Assembly: GCA_018698675.1 (NCBI GenBank) | Contig: JABIPA010000023.1 | Coordinates: 101,409-165,408, forward strand | Direction of reading: 5' to 3' | DNA from: a bacterium | Lineage (GTDB): Bacteria > Margulisbacteria > Marinamargulisbacteria > JABIPA01 | Length of the DNA stretch: 64,000 nucleotides | Part shown: one piece after another, positions 44,958 through 54,660 of the stretch | Numbering within the stretch: position 1 is the first letter of the stretch | Layout of the letters: every line of letters begins with the position of its first letter | Notes under the pieces: generated by a model | Told to the model about the DNA's origin: nothing | Database searches by the model: none | What the model saw: only the letters and a program-made list of their open reading frames with translations | Program-made: the position numbers and the translations under genes

Positions 44958-47900
44958 CTAAGAAGGCGCTCTATCACCGAGATTCCCATAACGATGGAAC
45001 TCATGGGTTATTGATTGTCCATTCAAATAATAGAGAAGTTCAAAACGACCTTCACTATATGGCGGATGGTCGATGATTGTAGAATGATGTTTGGATATCT
45101 TGATACGGATTGATTGGTCAGTTACCGATGAACAGAATCTCAACCTATCAATTCCATCTATTCTCGATAACATTGTATCGATAGATTCTCTTTTGGACGG
45201 AAGGTGATGAATAAGTTTTTGTTGGTCTTTTGTTATATCTGCCGCATAGCTAATATCAACTTTATTATTTGTGATTTGTAGCGCATCAAGGATCATACGG
45301 AGATCGTTTAGGTTGTCTTTCTTTTCAATTCGTATAATAATCCGATTGTTAGGCAAGTATCTTAGATGATTGTCTTCACCATATAAGTTTGTGACGTCGG
45401 TAGCTGTGCTAAATAGTCTCGAAAAGGCATCTTTATAGTTATGAGATTGTCCTTTTTTCTCTAGAATATTTAGGAGTTGAATCACATAATTAGGACCACC
45501 GGCTTTACTTCCAATACCAAATGATGATTTTTTAAGTCCGCCAAACGGTTGTCGTTGAACAACAGCGCCCGTGACGTTTCTGTTGATATAGATATTTCCC
45601 GCTTCTACCGAATTTTTCCATTTTTCTTTTTCTCGAGGGTCTAATGAAAAGATACCTGATGTAAGACCATATGGAAGCGTATTGGCCGTTTGTATGGCGT
45701 CTTCTATATCGTTAACACAACATACAGATAGAAGAGGCCCAAATAATTCGGTGCTAAAGCTATAAGAATTCGGAGTGACACCCATTTTAATTCCAGGTGT
45801 CATTAAGTTCGGATTACTTGAATCCAATTTTGGTTCAACGAGCCATGTTTCATTAGCGTCTAATTTCATGGCTTTTTTCAATTTATCGGTTACGGGAGAG
45901 GTTAGGGGACCAAATTGGGTGTCTAACTGAAACGCAGTGCCTACTATCAAACTTTCTGCCGTATCTTTTAGTGTTTCTAGAAAAGTAGGATCGTTATAAA
46001 ACGCTTTGTTAAGAAGAAGAACAGAACATGCTGAACATTTTTGGCCAGAATGACCAAATGCTGAACCGACAATAGATTTAATAGCCATGTCGTCGTCACA
46101 TAAATCGGAAACGTAGATTACATTTTTTCCGCCCGTTTCTGCAGACAATGGAATGTTAGGATTTGAAATTTTAATTTTTTGAGCAGTTTCCGTACTACCA
46201 GTGAAAATAATATGTTTTATAACCGGAGACGATGTTAACGCAGTTAATGCATCAGTATCTGTGGTATGTATAAGTTGGAAGGCGTCTTTCGGAACACCTG
46301 CATCCCAGAAACAATTTGCCATCATGGTTGCTATTTGCCGAGACTGAACGGCTGGTTTAAGTATAACTGTATTACCGGCTGCTAAGGCAGCAAGTACGCC
46401 TCCAGCAGGGATTGCAATAGGAAAATTCCAGGGAGCAATGACTAGAACGACACCTTTAGCTGTAAAAGTTATATTTGGAAAATCCTCTAGTTGAGTCATT
46501 GAGTAAGCATAATAGTTAGCGAAATCAATGGCTTCAGAGATCTCTACATCTGATTCTTGGAACAGCTTTCCGTTTTCAAAAGCAGCGATACCAATTAAGT
46601 CGCCTCGTTTTTCCTTAAGCCTTTTTGCCACCTCAAACAGGATAGTTTGGCGTTCCTTTACTGAAAGCGTTTTCCATTTACTAGAATTATTTTCAGCGGT
46701 ATGAACGATATCTTCTACTTCTTTTTTGTTTAAGAACTGAACTTCGGAAAGGGGTTTTATTTTAGACCATCTGTTTCTAATTGATTTTGCCCAACCATAA
46801 CTTTTAGGTGAATAGAAATCAGTATTATCTTGATTTTCAAAACGTGTGCGATTACTTAAGTTCGGTTTTGAATGTTCAAGACGATTTTGCCGTCGCTTCT
46901 CGCCCGTAAGAAGTGTCGGAATAATTTTTAATGATTCTTCAAAAATGGACACTAAATGGTTCCAGTTTTTGGATTTTGATGTCAGTCCAAATGCATGTTT
47001 TAAAAAGTTTTGTGGACCTGAGTTTTCGTCTAAGCGTCTAAAGAGATAAGCAATGGCATAAAAAAATTGTTCCGAGCGCACCACTGGTGTGTAGAGTAAC
47101 GTTTGATGAACATGTTTTTGTAAGAATAAAGCTAAGTGGTCTGACATTCCTTCTAATATTTCGAATGTAAAGTATTTTTGTAATCCTTCTTTTTCAACAC
47201 GTATCCATGTATAGGCGATATCAAATAAGTTATGAGACCCTAAGCCAATATGTATGTAGGGCATCCTGTCTTTATGTATGGCATATTTTATAATTCTCTT
47301 AAAATTGGCGTCTACTTCGATTTTCGATTCGTAGATCGGAGAATCAAGGTTATCTAAAGCCGAATAGACGTTCTCCATTTGCAAGTTCGCACCTTTTACA
47401 AGGCGAACTTTAATAGGAGCGCCTCCATTTTTAACACGTTTTTTTGCCCATTCAAGAAGACCTTCAAGAATTGGTAATGTATCAGGTAAATATGTTTGAA
47501 GAACGATACCAGCTGTGTGGTTTTTAAATTCTTCTTTATCTAACGTGTGTTTGAATGTGTTGATTGTGACGTGTAAATCTTTATACGCCTCCATGTCCAA
47601 ATTAATAAATTTTGGAGGGTTAAACGTCATACACTTTCTATAAAGTTTAGATAAACGTTCTGCTAAAATTTCAACGGACGAATCTTCGGATAAGGGATGT
47701 AAAGACGAAAATATAGCGGATACTTTAACCGATAGATAATTCACTACTGGCAAATCAAGTGTATTTAAATAATCGTTTAACCTATTTTTAGCGTCTGTCT
47801 CTCCCAATACCTCTTCCCCAATGATATTTATATTAACCATAAATCCTTGTTTGTATCGAGATTGGATATGTTTACTTAATTTAGCTGTTTCTAAAGGTAC

Positions 47901-48254
47901 GATTAAGTGGCTAGTATCCATTTTTAACTTGTATTGAAATATTGGAACGGCTAAAGATGGAGCTAATGGTCCAAACATTATAAACAGTCTAAAAAAGAAC
48001 CTCTCTATCGGCGAGAAAAAAACAGGAAGTCCGTAATTATCTACAACGTATTGAATTTGTTTTAAGGTGCGTTTGCACGACTTAGACCGAAAGGACTGAT
48101 CTAACAGGGCAACCAAAAAGAATTTTCCGGCTGGGTCGTTTAACAGTCTTTGATATTTCAAATCCTGAGATTTTGAGCTACTCGTTTGATATGTTGAGGC
48201 AGACTCTATCCACTTTTTCGCCAACGCAATGACGTCATTATTTTCTATATTCAT
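44958..48254 (-). CDS. putA: Bifunctional proline dehydrogenase / P5C dehydrogenase (PutA)
   Basis: The 1098-residue enzyme oxidises proline to glutamate in two steps. The FAD-dependent proline dehydrogenase barrel spans about residues 90-420 (VVNYLSVKVSAIFS, RLVKGANLQMENV near 286). The NAD-dependent aldehyde dehydrogenase follows at about 500-930: VIAPWNFPIAIPAG, FTGSTETAQKI, the general base in SAETGGKNV (near 706) and the catalytic Cys in GHSGQKCSACS (near 740). A C-terminal domain of about 130 residues closes it. There is no ribbon-helix-helix DNA-binding domain at the N-terminus, so it is not the self-regulating trifunctional type. It yields glutamate and electrons for respiration. Confidence 0.95.
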   Translation of the reverse strand: MNIENNDVIALAKKWIESASTYQTSSSKSQDLKYQRLLNDPAGKFFLVALLDQSFRSKSCKRTLKQIQYVVDNYGLPVFFSPIERFFFRLFIMFGPLAPSLAVPIFQYKLKMDTSHLIVPLETAKLSKHIQSRYKQGFMVNINIIGEEVLGETDAKNRLNDYLNTLDLPVVNYLSVKVSAIFSSLHPLSEDSSVEILAERLSKLYRKCMTFNPPKFINLDMEAYKDLHVTINTFKHTLDKEEFKNHTAGIVLQTYLPDTLPILEGLLEWAKKRVKNGGAPIKVRLVKGANLQMENVYSALDNLDSPIYESKIEVDANFKRIIKYAIHKDRMPYIHIGLGSHNLFDIAYTWIRVEKEGLQKYFTFEILEGMSDHLALFLQKHVHQTLLYTPVVRSEQFFYAIAYLFRRLDENSGPQNFLKHAFGLTSKSKNWNHLVSIFEESLKIIPTLLTGEKRRQNRLEHSKPNLSNRTRFENQDNTDFYSPKSYGWAKSIRNRWSKIKPLSEVQFLNKKEVEDIVHTAENNSSKWKTLSVKERQTILFEVAKRLKEKRGDLIGIAAFENGKLFQESDVEISEAIDFANYYAYSMTQLEDFPNITFTAKGVVLVIAPWNFPIAIPAGGVLAALAAGNTVILKPAVQSRQIATMMANCFWDAGVPKDAFQLIHTTDTDALTALTSSPVIKHIIFTGSTETAQKIKISNPNIPLSAETGGKNVIYVSDLCDDDMAIKSIVGSAFGHSGQKCSACSVLLLNKAFYNDPTFLETLKDTAESLIVGTAFQLDTQFGPLTSPVTDKLKKAMKLDANETWLVEPKLDSSNPNLMTPGIKMGVTPNSYSFSTELFGPLLSVCCVNDIEDAIQTANTLPYGLTSGIFSLDPREKEKWKNSVEAGNIYINRNVTGAVVQRQPFGGLKKSSFGIGSKAGGPNYVIQLLNILEKKGQSHNYKDAFSRLFSTATDVTNLYGEDNHLRYLPNNRIIIRIEKKDNLNDLRMILDALQITNNKVDISYAADITKDQQKLIHHLPSKRESIDTMLSRIDGIDRLRFCSSVTDQSIRIKISKHHSTIIDHPPYSEGRFELLYYLNGQSITHEFHRYGNLGDRAPS

Positions 48255-48424
48255 GATTATAGTAAGTAGACTAGGTTACCTGCGTGATATCTTCAACTAA
48301 TTACATCGATTTATCTTAATTGAGACATATGATTTTTGTGGTTTAGGACAAATGTTTCTAGGGAATGTACAAAGAAATTCAAGAGAAAATTATCGTGCGA
48401 TTTAATTAAAACAAGGAGATATTT

Positions 48425-50794
48425 ATGAAACAACTAAAACGAGGTAAAGCAATTAATGTTTTTTCAAAAACAATTGTCTGCGCATTACTTGTGTTTTTAT
48501 GCGTAGGATGTGCTGCGTTACAGGAACTTATAGATGGACAAAGTGGTGATACAGATACTGAAGAAGTACAAGATGGTGCAATTACGATTTTAGACGATAA
48601 CTTAAGAAGTTCTATCCTTAGCGCTCTTGGGGTTACTGGTCCAACTATTACAACCGTGCAAGCAGAATCAATAACCAACATTAACACGAGTGGTGTTGCT
48701 GATTTATCTGGTTTGGAAGGGTTTTCTAATCTTGAGTATTTAACACTTAAAGACTCCACTGTAACTGATTTGACACCTTTGTTTGAGCTTTCAGAACTAT
48801 ATTCATTGAGTATAAAAAGTGAAGCGGCAAACGATTCTACAAAAACGAGGCCAGCCTTATCAGATTTATCCCCATTATTTGGGTTGTCGGAATTAAACTT
48901 TTTAACAATTTCTGGATTTCAGGTTTCCGATCTAACTGGGATTGATGCTATTGAGCATTTAGTTTCGATTGATTTTAGCGTCAATAGTATTATAGATATC
49001 AGTGCTATTTCTGAAATAGACGGTTTATCTCAATTGAATTTGAGTTATAACAACATAGATAGTGTGACGTCTGTGTCGGGATTGATAGGACTAAATGACT
49101 TAGATTTATCTCATAATTTATCAATTGACCTGAGTGGGATTTCAACACTGGTTAACTTAACTAGTCTAGAAATAGAATCATGTGGTCTTACCGATTTATC
49201 ATTTGTATCTAACCTTTCCAAGCTTACTATTTTAAATGCCAACAATAATTCTATCCAAGATGTTTCGCGCCTTTCTGGAGCAGTTAAATTAAGTTATGTG
49301 TATCTAGAAAATAATGATGTTGACGATATTTCATCGTTTTCGGGTTTAATTGATTTATCTACTATAAATTTGAGTAAAAATGAAATTGTTGATGTCAGTG
49401 CCTTGGCCGACAAACCGTCACTTGGTGTCATTAATCTTTCCGATAACAATATTGTAGATGTTACTCCTTTTGTGTCTATTCCAAAGTTATATTCTCTTGA
49501 TATTTCTGGTAACGAAATTACGGATGTTTCTTCGCTAGTTTTGGATTCAGGGGATACTTGGTATACGACACTTAACCTGTCAGGAAATAATATTTCAGAC
49601 ATTTCGTCTTTTTCTTCGATAGATTTTATTCAATACCTGTATCTTGCATCAAATGAAATTGTAGACCCATCTGCTTTGGTTAATGTAGATGGATTAGAGC
49701 TAATTGATATAAAAGAAAACCCATTAAATGACGCGAACCTTATTTCCTTACTCCAAGAAACGTCGTCGGAAGTTCTTTTTGACAATGACGTGACGGTTGA
49801 AGCCTACGATGCTTGGGATGACCCCGTTAGTTTTGCGGACCAAGTTGTATTTACTGCCGTCTTAGACAAAGTAAGTTCAAATGGAACAACTGTTACGAGG
49901 AGAGAAGCTTTAGGAATTACGTATCTAATTTTGGAGAATGTTTCAGATTTAACTGGAATTGGAGCATGTTTAAATTTGGAATATATAGATATTTCGGATT
50001 CAACTTTAGATAGTTTGGACCCATTAACAGATTTAACATCTTTAGAAGAGCTGGATATATTTGATTCAGTGGTTTCTGACTTTTCCGCAATTTCGACCTT
50101 AACTAGTTTAGAGTTTCTTGCGATTGCAAATTGTGGACTATCTGATATTAGCGAATTGTCTACGTTAGTAAACCTAGAGGGAATAATGTTAAGTGAGAAT
50201 GATATCTCGGATATCAGCGTGTTAGAAAATATGCCTAAATTAGATTATATAGATTTGGAAATGAATCAAATAGAGGATATTTCAGTTTTAAGTACATTAA
50301 CCGATTTAGAAGGCATTTTTCTTTCGGAAAATAAAATATCCGATATTTCTGCTTTTGGAAATAACGAGTTTCTATATTATATCTTGATCGCAGGTAACCA
50401 GATTAGTGATTTATCCGGACTACCTGAAAATCTTTTTTATGGAGATTTTCATGATAACAACATTTCTGATTTAACTCCTTTGGAATTATTAGTCGGAATG
50501 ATAGCTACTGATTTAAGCGATAATGACATTGAGGATCCTAGACCTCTATCTGTTTTAGAGGGATTGGCCGAAGTTGATTTATCTATAAATCCTTTGAATC
50601 AGACATATCTAGATGAGTATCTTAGTTCTACGCAAACCTTTGTTATATATGACCAGGAAGAAGTAGTAGAAACGAATAGTTTGGGACTAGGAACTCTTAG
50701 TAACAGGAATGTTGAGAAACAAAGTAAACTCTCGACGTTTTATTCAAGTAAAAAAATTAAACGGAATTTGAGGAAACATCTTAAAACGAAATAA
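48425..50794 (+). CDS. Leucine-rich-repeat lipoprotein with internal duplication
   Basis: AAGGAGATATTT precedes the ATG. The 789-residue precursor has a lipoprotein signal ending LLVFLCVGC, with Cys29 as the lipid site, and then about 28 LRRs of SDS22/internalin type (L..L..L.ls.N.I.d.s.l). Two LRR blocks, about residues 55-445 and 470-745, each start with a similar cap (helix, then ADLSGLEGFSNLEYL versus SDLTGIGACLNLEYI) and end alike (NPLNDANLISLL versus NPLNQTYLDEYL). The gene therefore arose by internal duplication. Surface LRRs bind proteins, in some bacteria host receptors. The tail is basic. A strong terminator follows. Confidence 0.85.
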   Translation: MKQLKRGKAINVFSKTIVCALLVFLCVGCAALQELIDGQSGDTDTEEVQDGAITILDDNLRSSILSALGVTGPTITTVQAESITNINTSGVADLSGLEGFSNLEYLTLKDSTVTDLTPLFELSELYSLSIKSEAANDSTKTRPALSDLSPLFGLSELNFLTISGFQVSDLTGIDAIEHLVSIDFSVNSIIDISAISEIDGLSQLNLSYNNIDSVTSVSGLIGLNDLDLSHNLSIDLSGISTLVNLTSLEIESCGLTDLSFVSNLSKLTILNANNNSIQDVSRLSGAVKLSYVYLENNDVDDISSFSGLIDLSTINLSKNEIVDVSALADKPSLGVINLSDNNIVDVTPFVSIPKLYSLDISGNEITDVSSLVLDSGDTWYTTLNLSGNNISDISSFSSIDFIQYLYLASNEIVDPSALVNVDGLELIDIKENPLNDANLISLLQETSSEVLFDNDVTVEAYDAWDDPVSFADQVVFTAVLDKVSSNGTTVTRREALGITYLILENVSDLTGIGACLNLEYIDISDSTLDSLDPLTDLTSLEELDIFDSVVSDFSAISTLTSLEFLAIANCGLSDISELSTLVNLEGIMLSENDISDISVLENMPKLDYIDLEMNQIEDISVLSTLTDLEGIFLSENKISDISAFGNNEFLYYILIAGNQISDLSGLPENLFYGDFHDNNISDLTPLELLVGMIATDLSDNDIEDPRPLSVLEGLAEVDLSINPLNQTYLDEYLSSTQTFVIYDQEEVVETNSLGLGTLSNRNVEKQSKLSTFYSSKKIKRNLRKHLKTK

Positions 50795-50845
50795 AAAGGC
50801 TTAAACTGGACGGCCAGAATTAATAGAAAAGTGACAGACGACTCA

Positions 50846-50876
50846 AAAGCCCATCAATCATTAATTGATGGGCTTT
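50846..50876 (+). terminator. Intrinsic terminator after the LRR lipoprotein gene
   Basis: AAAGCCCATCAAT (50846-50858) and ATTGATGGGCTTT (50864-50876) form a perfect 13-bp stem with a 5-nt loop, ending in TTTCG. Confidence 0.85.
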
Positions 50877-50975
50877 CGTGTGAATATTGGTTTATCGTTT
50901 GGATAGCTAGAAATTATGTTCTCAAAGGCACATATTTATATAGAATTTTCCAAAAAATATTTCGATAATTAATAT

Positions 50976-53867
50976 ATGAACAGTCTTTTTAAATTAATGG
51001 CCTTAAATAGCGTTGTTGAATATGATTCTTTTCCTTCAGAAATTGGGGACGTAGTTAAACAGTGGGCTAAAGAATTTCATGAGCTAGGGCAATCCTTAGT
51101 TCTTTATGGGAGTAGCCCGAAAAGGATTTTTAAGCCTAAATCTATATTTTCGCCAGTAGCTATTACGGATCTTGATTTGATGGTTTGTTCATCTAATGAA
51201 AAAGACTATAACAATGCAACAAAGCTATTAAATAACGTCATTCAAAACTCTAATGTTGTATCTGGACATATGGAAAGTAATGCCTTGTATTATGTTCAAA
51301 ATGGGTTTTTTGAAGGGCTTAAAATAAAGTTTTCGATTACAATTATGCTCAATCCTGTTCAAATTTATGACGATATTAAACATGCATATAAGCTCATTTT
51401 AGACCCGGATGGCCCAATATTAGAGTCAAACTATATAGATAGGGGGTTACAAGATTTTTCTTACGAACATAACTATCTATTTACCCCGAATGAGGCCATA
51501 AAAAATATAGGATCCAAAAGTTTTATGAGAACGGTAATGCGTTTGGCAAAGGGCGACACATTCTTAAATCCAACCCAGGCGGGTTTAGTTTTTGACGAAA
51601 TATTTTATCTTCAGTCTAAAAAAAACATGAGCAAATTTGTTAAAGACTTTATGTTTTCCTTCCGAAACCATTTTTCAACAGATGATAAGAAAGCCTTTCA
51701 ACTAATGTTAAAAGAAGCAATTACGTTAATTTCTCAATATGAAAAAAATAATTCTAATAAAATCGAATTCGAAAATATATTATGCGAAGAAATGCGTATT
51801 AATTATAAATGGGATGATAGAGATGCTTTCTTTAAGGAATGCTCGGAAATACTATTATCAACAGATGTATATACATTAGATATGGACTTTAAAGAACTAG
51901 ATGTCGCTTGGAGCACTTGTTCGACGGAAGAAGGTAGGGGACATCTTTTAGAAAGCGTAAAAGAAGGCCTAAAAAAATCAACAATAAATTTCAAAGGAAT
52001 AATTATTTCTGAGAACAGCCCATTTATTCATGTTGTGACTGAGTATTGTTCAAAATTTGCAATGGAAAGAGTGAATGATGATCCGGAAAAAATACAGATA
52101 GTCTTGAATGATTTTGATTTGAATTTACTTAATGAAGAGACAGTATCTAAGCTTGCGGAGCTATCTTTTTCGTCTCCAATAGTGACTAAACTCGGCAAGG
52201 ATGATGTTTCTGTTAAGTTGACTAGACATATTATAAAAACAGAGGTTCCAGCAGATAGCTCAGTACCTACGAATTGCCTAAATGATCGGGATGTAAAATG
52301 TATTTATACGGTTGAAAAATACTCGAATCTCGAGTTTCTTAGGGTCATCGCATGCGAGTCAGACGGATGGGTTGTATCAAACCCAATGGAACAAGAAAGG
52401 ATGACCTCGTTTGTAGACCGAAATATACAGGATCTAAATTCGGTATTCTTTTTTAGGGATATGGTTGCAGTGGTCGAAGGACTTAAAACATCCAATAAAA
52501 AGGAAAACTCTAATAGAATTAAAAATTTCACGGGCCATTTGTTGGATAAAATCGACTCTCATCTTAAGAATAGTCCAAGAATATTAATCAACGGTTTATC
52601 AAACCTATATTATATTGAAACCGGCAAACCTTTAGCGATCTTTATGTTAAACAGAAAAATGACACAGAACATTAAAATCAATTGTGAAATGGACTTTTTA
52701 CCGATACAAGAAAAATTAAATTGTGTTGCTCAAAATGAAAACGCTAAGCAATTAAAAAAAGATTACGATGACATGAAAGAATATCTATCGAGCATGATAG
52801 TTGCCGATAAAGTTAGTTTAAAAGTATCTGAATCCTATTTTATGAAAAATCCGTATATATATGAGATTTATATTGATAAATGGTGTAAATCATATGACGC
52901 TTCTTCATCTAAAAATCAATTAAGAATGAAAAATCAAATGGAGAATCTAATTGCAAACTTAGATGCAGATGAGCATATTTTGGCTTCCGCTACTATGTAT
53001 TTTCTATCAAAAATGGAAATGTCATCTTTTTCTACTGAATCGATCAAAAAGGTTAAGTCGAATTTACTTAAAGACAAGGTGTCTTCCGAACCTCAAACTA
53101 AAAAATTGAAAAGGAAGAATCCAGTTTCGAAACCATCTGGAACCAAAGACGTATCAAATCCTACATTAGGAAGGCATTATATGTACTATTGCATTTTGAT
53201 TATGGGTTTACTTCTTCTTTGTGACTCATATTTGTATTCAGAATATCCTGATAAATCTTTTACAAAATTAATCGAAAACAAGACCTCGCCATTAATCTTT
53301 CCGTCTACGCCGCCAATTATTCCGAGTAAGGATGATGCTATTGTTGCATTAGGCGAAATAAACAAAGTCATACATCTTAAAAAAGACACAGATATTTCTA
53401 TAATACTAAAGAATATCGACGAAGTAGATTTGAATTTTGGGGATATAATTCGTACATATCCTAAGATTTTCGGAATAATGTCTCAACATATGGAACTTTA
53501 TCCTGATCACCCGGAGGCAGTGTTAAAACTGTTGGAGCTCGGGTATAAATTCGAAGATGAACGATCATCGAAGGGGCTACTTCCATCCCATTTTGCATTA
53601 CGGTTTTATTCGTTTGATGGTTTTAAAAAAATGGTGAAAGCGAATATGCCCGTTGATGTAGAACTTGGAGGGGCTCCTCGAAAACTAAATTTAGTCGATT
53701 GTTTATATCACGTTATGTTTGAGCCATCACCAGATTTTGACAAAAAAAAGAAATTTCTAAATGCGATGAATATTCACGAATCTGTATTTACTAGAGTCGC
53801 GTTGCTTAAGGCGATAAAGGGGAAAAAAGACATAGGGTATAAAAAAGAGTCCAATTTTATCGTGTAA
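50976..53867 (+). CDS. Nucleotidyltransferase-like protein with TM segment and ankyrin-like C-terminus
   Basis: The 963-residue protein begins MNSLFKLMALNSVVEY, without a signal peptide. Near residues 44-69 it has the polymerase-beta nucleotidyltransferase pattern: LVLYGSSPKR, then 17 residues later TDLDLMV with two acidic residues, as in poly(A) polymerase/CCA-type enzymes. A long helical region follows, with no recognised domain up to about 700. After a Lys-rich stretch there is one TM helix at about 735-757 (YCILIMGLLLLCDSYLY). The last 190 residues have ankyrin-like units (EAVLKLLELGYKFEDE, LPSHFALRFYSFDGFKKMV). It may modify a nucleic acid or protein with nucleotides. The combination is unfamiliar to me. 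Confidence 0.6.
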   Translation: MNSLFKLMALNSVVEYDSFPSEIGDVVKQWAKEFHELGQSLVLYGSSPKRIFKPKSIFSPVAITDLDLMVCSSNEKDYNNATKLLNNVIQNSNVVSGHMESNALYYVQNGFFEGLKIKFSITIMLNPVQIYDDIKHAYKLILDPDGPILESNYIDRGLQDFSYEHNYLFTPNEAIKNIGSKSFMRTVMRLAKGDTFLNPTQAGLVFDEIFYLQSKKNMSKFVKDFMFSFRNHFSTDDKKAFQLMLKEAITLISQYEKNNSNKIEFENILCEEMRINYKWDDRDAFFKECSEILLSTDVYTLDMDFKELDVAWSTCSTEEGRGHLLESVKEGLKKSTINFKGIIISENSPFIHVVTEYCSKFAMERVNDDPEKIQIVLNDFDLNLLNEETVSKLAELSFSSPIVTKLGKDDVSVKLTRHIIKTEVPADSSVPTNCLNDRDVKCIYTVEKYSNLEFLRVIACESDGWVVSNPMEQERMTSFVDRNIQDLNSVFFFRDMVAVVEGLKTSNKKENSNRIKNFTGHLLDKIDSHLKNSPRILINGLSNLYYIETGKPLAIFMLNRKMTQNIKINCEMDFLPIQEKLNCVAQNENAKQLKKDYDDMKEYLSSMIVADKVSLKVSESYFMKNPYIYEIYIDKWCKSYDASSSKNQLRMKNQMENLIANLDADEHILASATMYFLSKMEMSSFSTESIKKVKSNLLKDKVSSEPQTKKLKRKNPVSKPSGTKDVSNPTLGRHYMYYCILIMGLLLLCDSYLYSEYPDKSFTKLIENKTSPLIFPSTPPIIPSKDDAIVALGEINKVIHLKKDTDISIILKNIDEVDLNFGDIIRTYPKIFGIMSQHMELYPDHPEAVLKLLELGYKFEDERSSKGLLPSHFALRFYSFDGFKKMVKANMPVDVELGGAPRKLNLVDCLYHVMFEPSPDFDKKKKFLNAMNIHESVFTRVALLKAIKGKKDIGYKKESNFIV

Positions 53868-53887
53868 AGGAACTCTTTCTTTCTTTT
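53844..53887 (+). terminator. Terminator overlapping the end of the nucleotidyltransferase-like gene
   Basis: AAAGAGTCC (53844-53852) pairs with GGAACTCTTT (53869-53878) with one bulge, followed by a T-rich CTTTCTTTTTT run. The upstream arm lies in the last codons of the gene. Confidence 0.55.
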
Positions 53888-53901
53888 TTCTTTTCTCAGT
53901 A

Positions 53902-54555
53902 TTAGGCCAACCTCGCTCGAAGCATATGCCATTTTCCTGGGGGTCCTGGAAGTCGTTTTACCTTAAATCCCGCATCTTTCAACGCCTGTTTAACAATCCC
54001 TTTAGAGCAATAAGTAACGATTATACTTTCTGGATGAAGCTTCGTGTTTAACAATTTAAAAACCTCTGGCGTCCAAAGACTTGGTTCCGTATCTGGAGAA
54101 AAGGCGTCGAAATAGACGAGATCAAATGAATGACTAAACGTAGTCTCTTCTAATTTAATTTTTGTTTTATGAAGAGTAAATGAAGATGTTATGGCGCAGT
54201 CTTTTTCCCATTGGGAAGTATGTAGTTTTGAAAATAAACCGTTCTCTACATTTAATTGTTTTTCATAATTTAATTGCGCTGATAGTGCTTCAGAAATTGG
54301 GAATGGTTCAATGGTAGTGTAATGAATAGGTTGACCTATCGATTCGTGAATAGTTAATAAAGCATTTAAACCCGTTCCAAATCCAATCTCCAATATCTTT
54401 AGCGTGTCAGGCGACTTACGCGCTACAAATTTTAGTCCAGCATCGATAAATACATGGTTTGATTCTTGAATAGCACCATGAGTAGAGTGATAACATTCTG
54501 ATGAGTTAGGAATTGAAAGTGTGTGAGACCCGTCATCGGTTATTTTGAGTTCCAT
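53902..54555 (-). CDS. mnmD: tRNA 5-methylaminomethyl-2-thiouridine methyltransferase, MnmD
   Basis: The 217-residue protein is the stand-alone MnmC1-type methyltransferase: SECYHSTHGAIQESNHVFI, the S-adenosylmethionine loop KILEIGFGTGLNAL, DLVYFDAFSPDTEP with WTPEVF, and GPPGKWHMLRAR at the end. MnmD makes the last step of mnm5(s2)U at the wobble base of tRNAs such as tRNA-Gln(UUG), which is also encoded in this window. The FAD-oxidase half of MnmC is absent, as is usual outside proteobacteria. Confidence 0.92.
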   Translation of the reverse strand: MELKITDDGSHTLSIPNSSECYHSTHGAIQESNHVFIDAGLKFVARKSPDTLKILEIGFGTGLNALLTIHESIGQPIHYTTIEPFPISEALSAQLNYEKQLNVENGLFSKLHTSQWEKDCAITSSFTLHKTKIKLEETTFSHSFDLVYFDAFSPDTEPSLWTPEVFKLLNTKLHPESIIVTYCSKGIVKQALKDAGFKVKRLPGPPGKWHMLRARLA

Positions 54556-54607
54556 ATGTAAAAGCGTATAAGAAATTTGTGATAAATTGAAGCCAATGAA
54601 ATGGGGC

Positions 54608-54643
54608 TATACAGAAATGATCCATAGAGATCATTTCTGTATA
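54608..54643. terminator. 15-bp hairpin between mnmD and the GH18 gene
   Basis: TATACAGAAATGATC (54608-54622) and GATCATTTCTGTATA (54629-54643) are perfectly complementary with a 6-nt loop. The hairpin lies just after the GH18-like gene's stop on the minus strand and probably ends that transcript. No long T run follows. Confidence 0.55.
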
Positions 54644-54660
54644 TAAATACTATATAGCGT

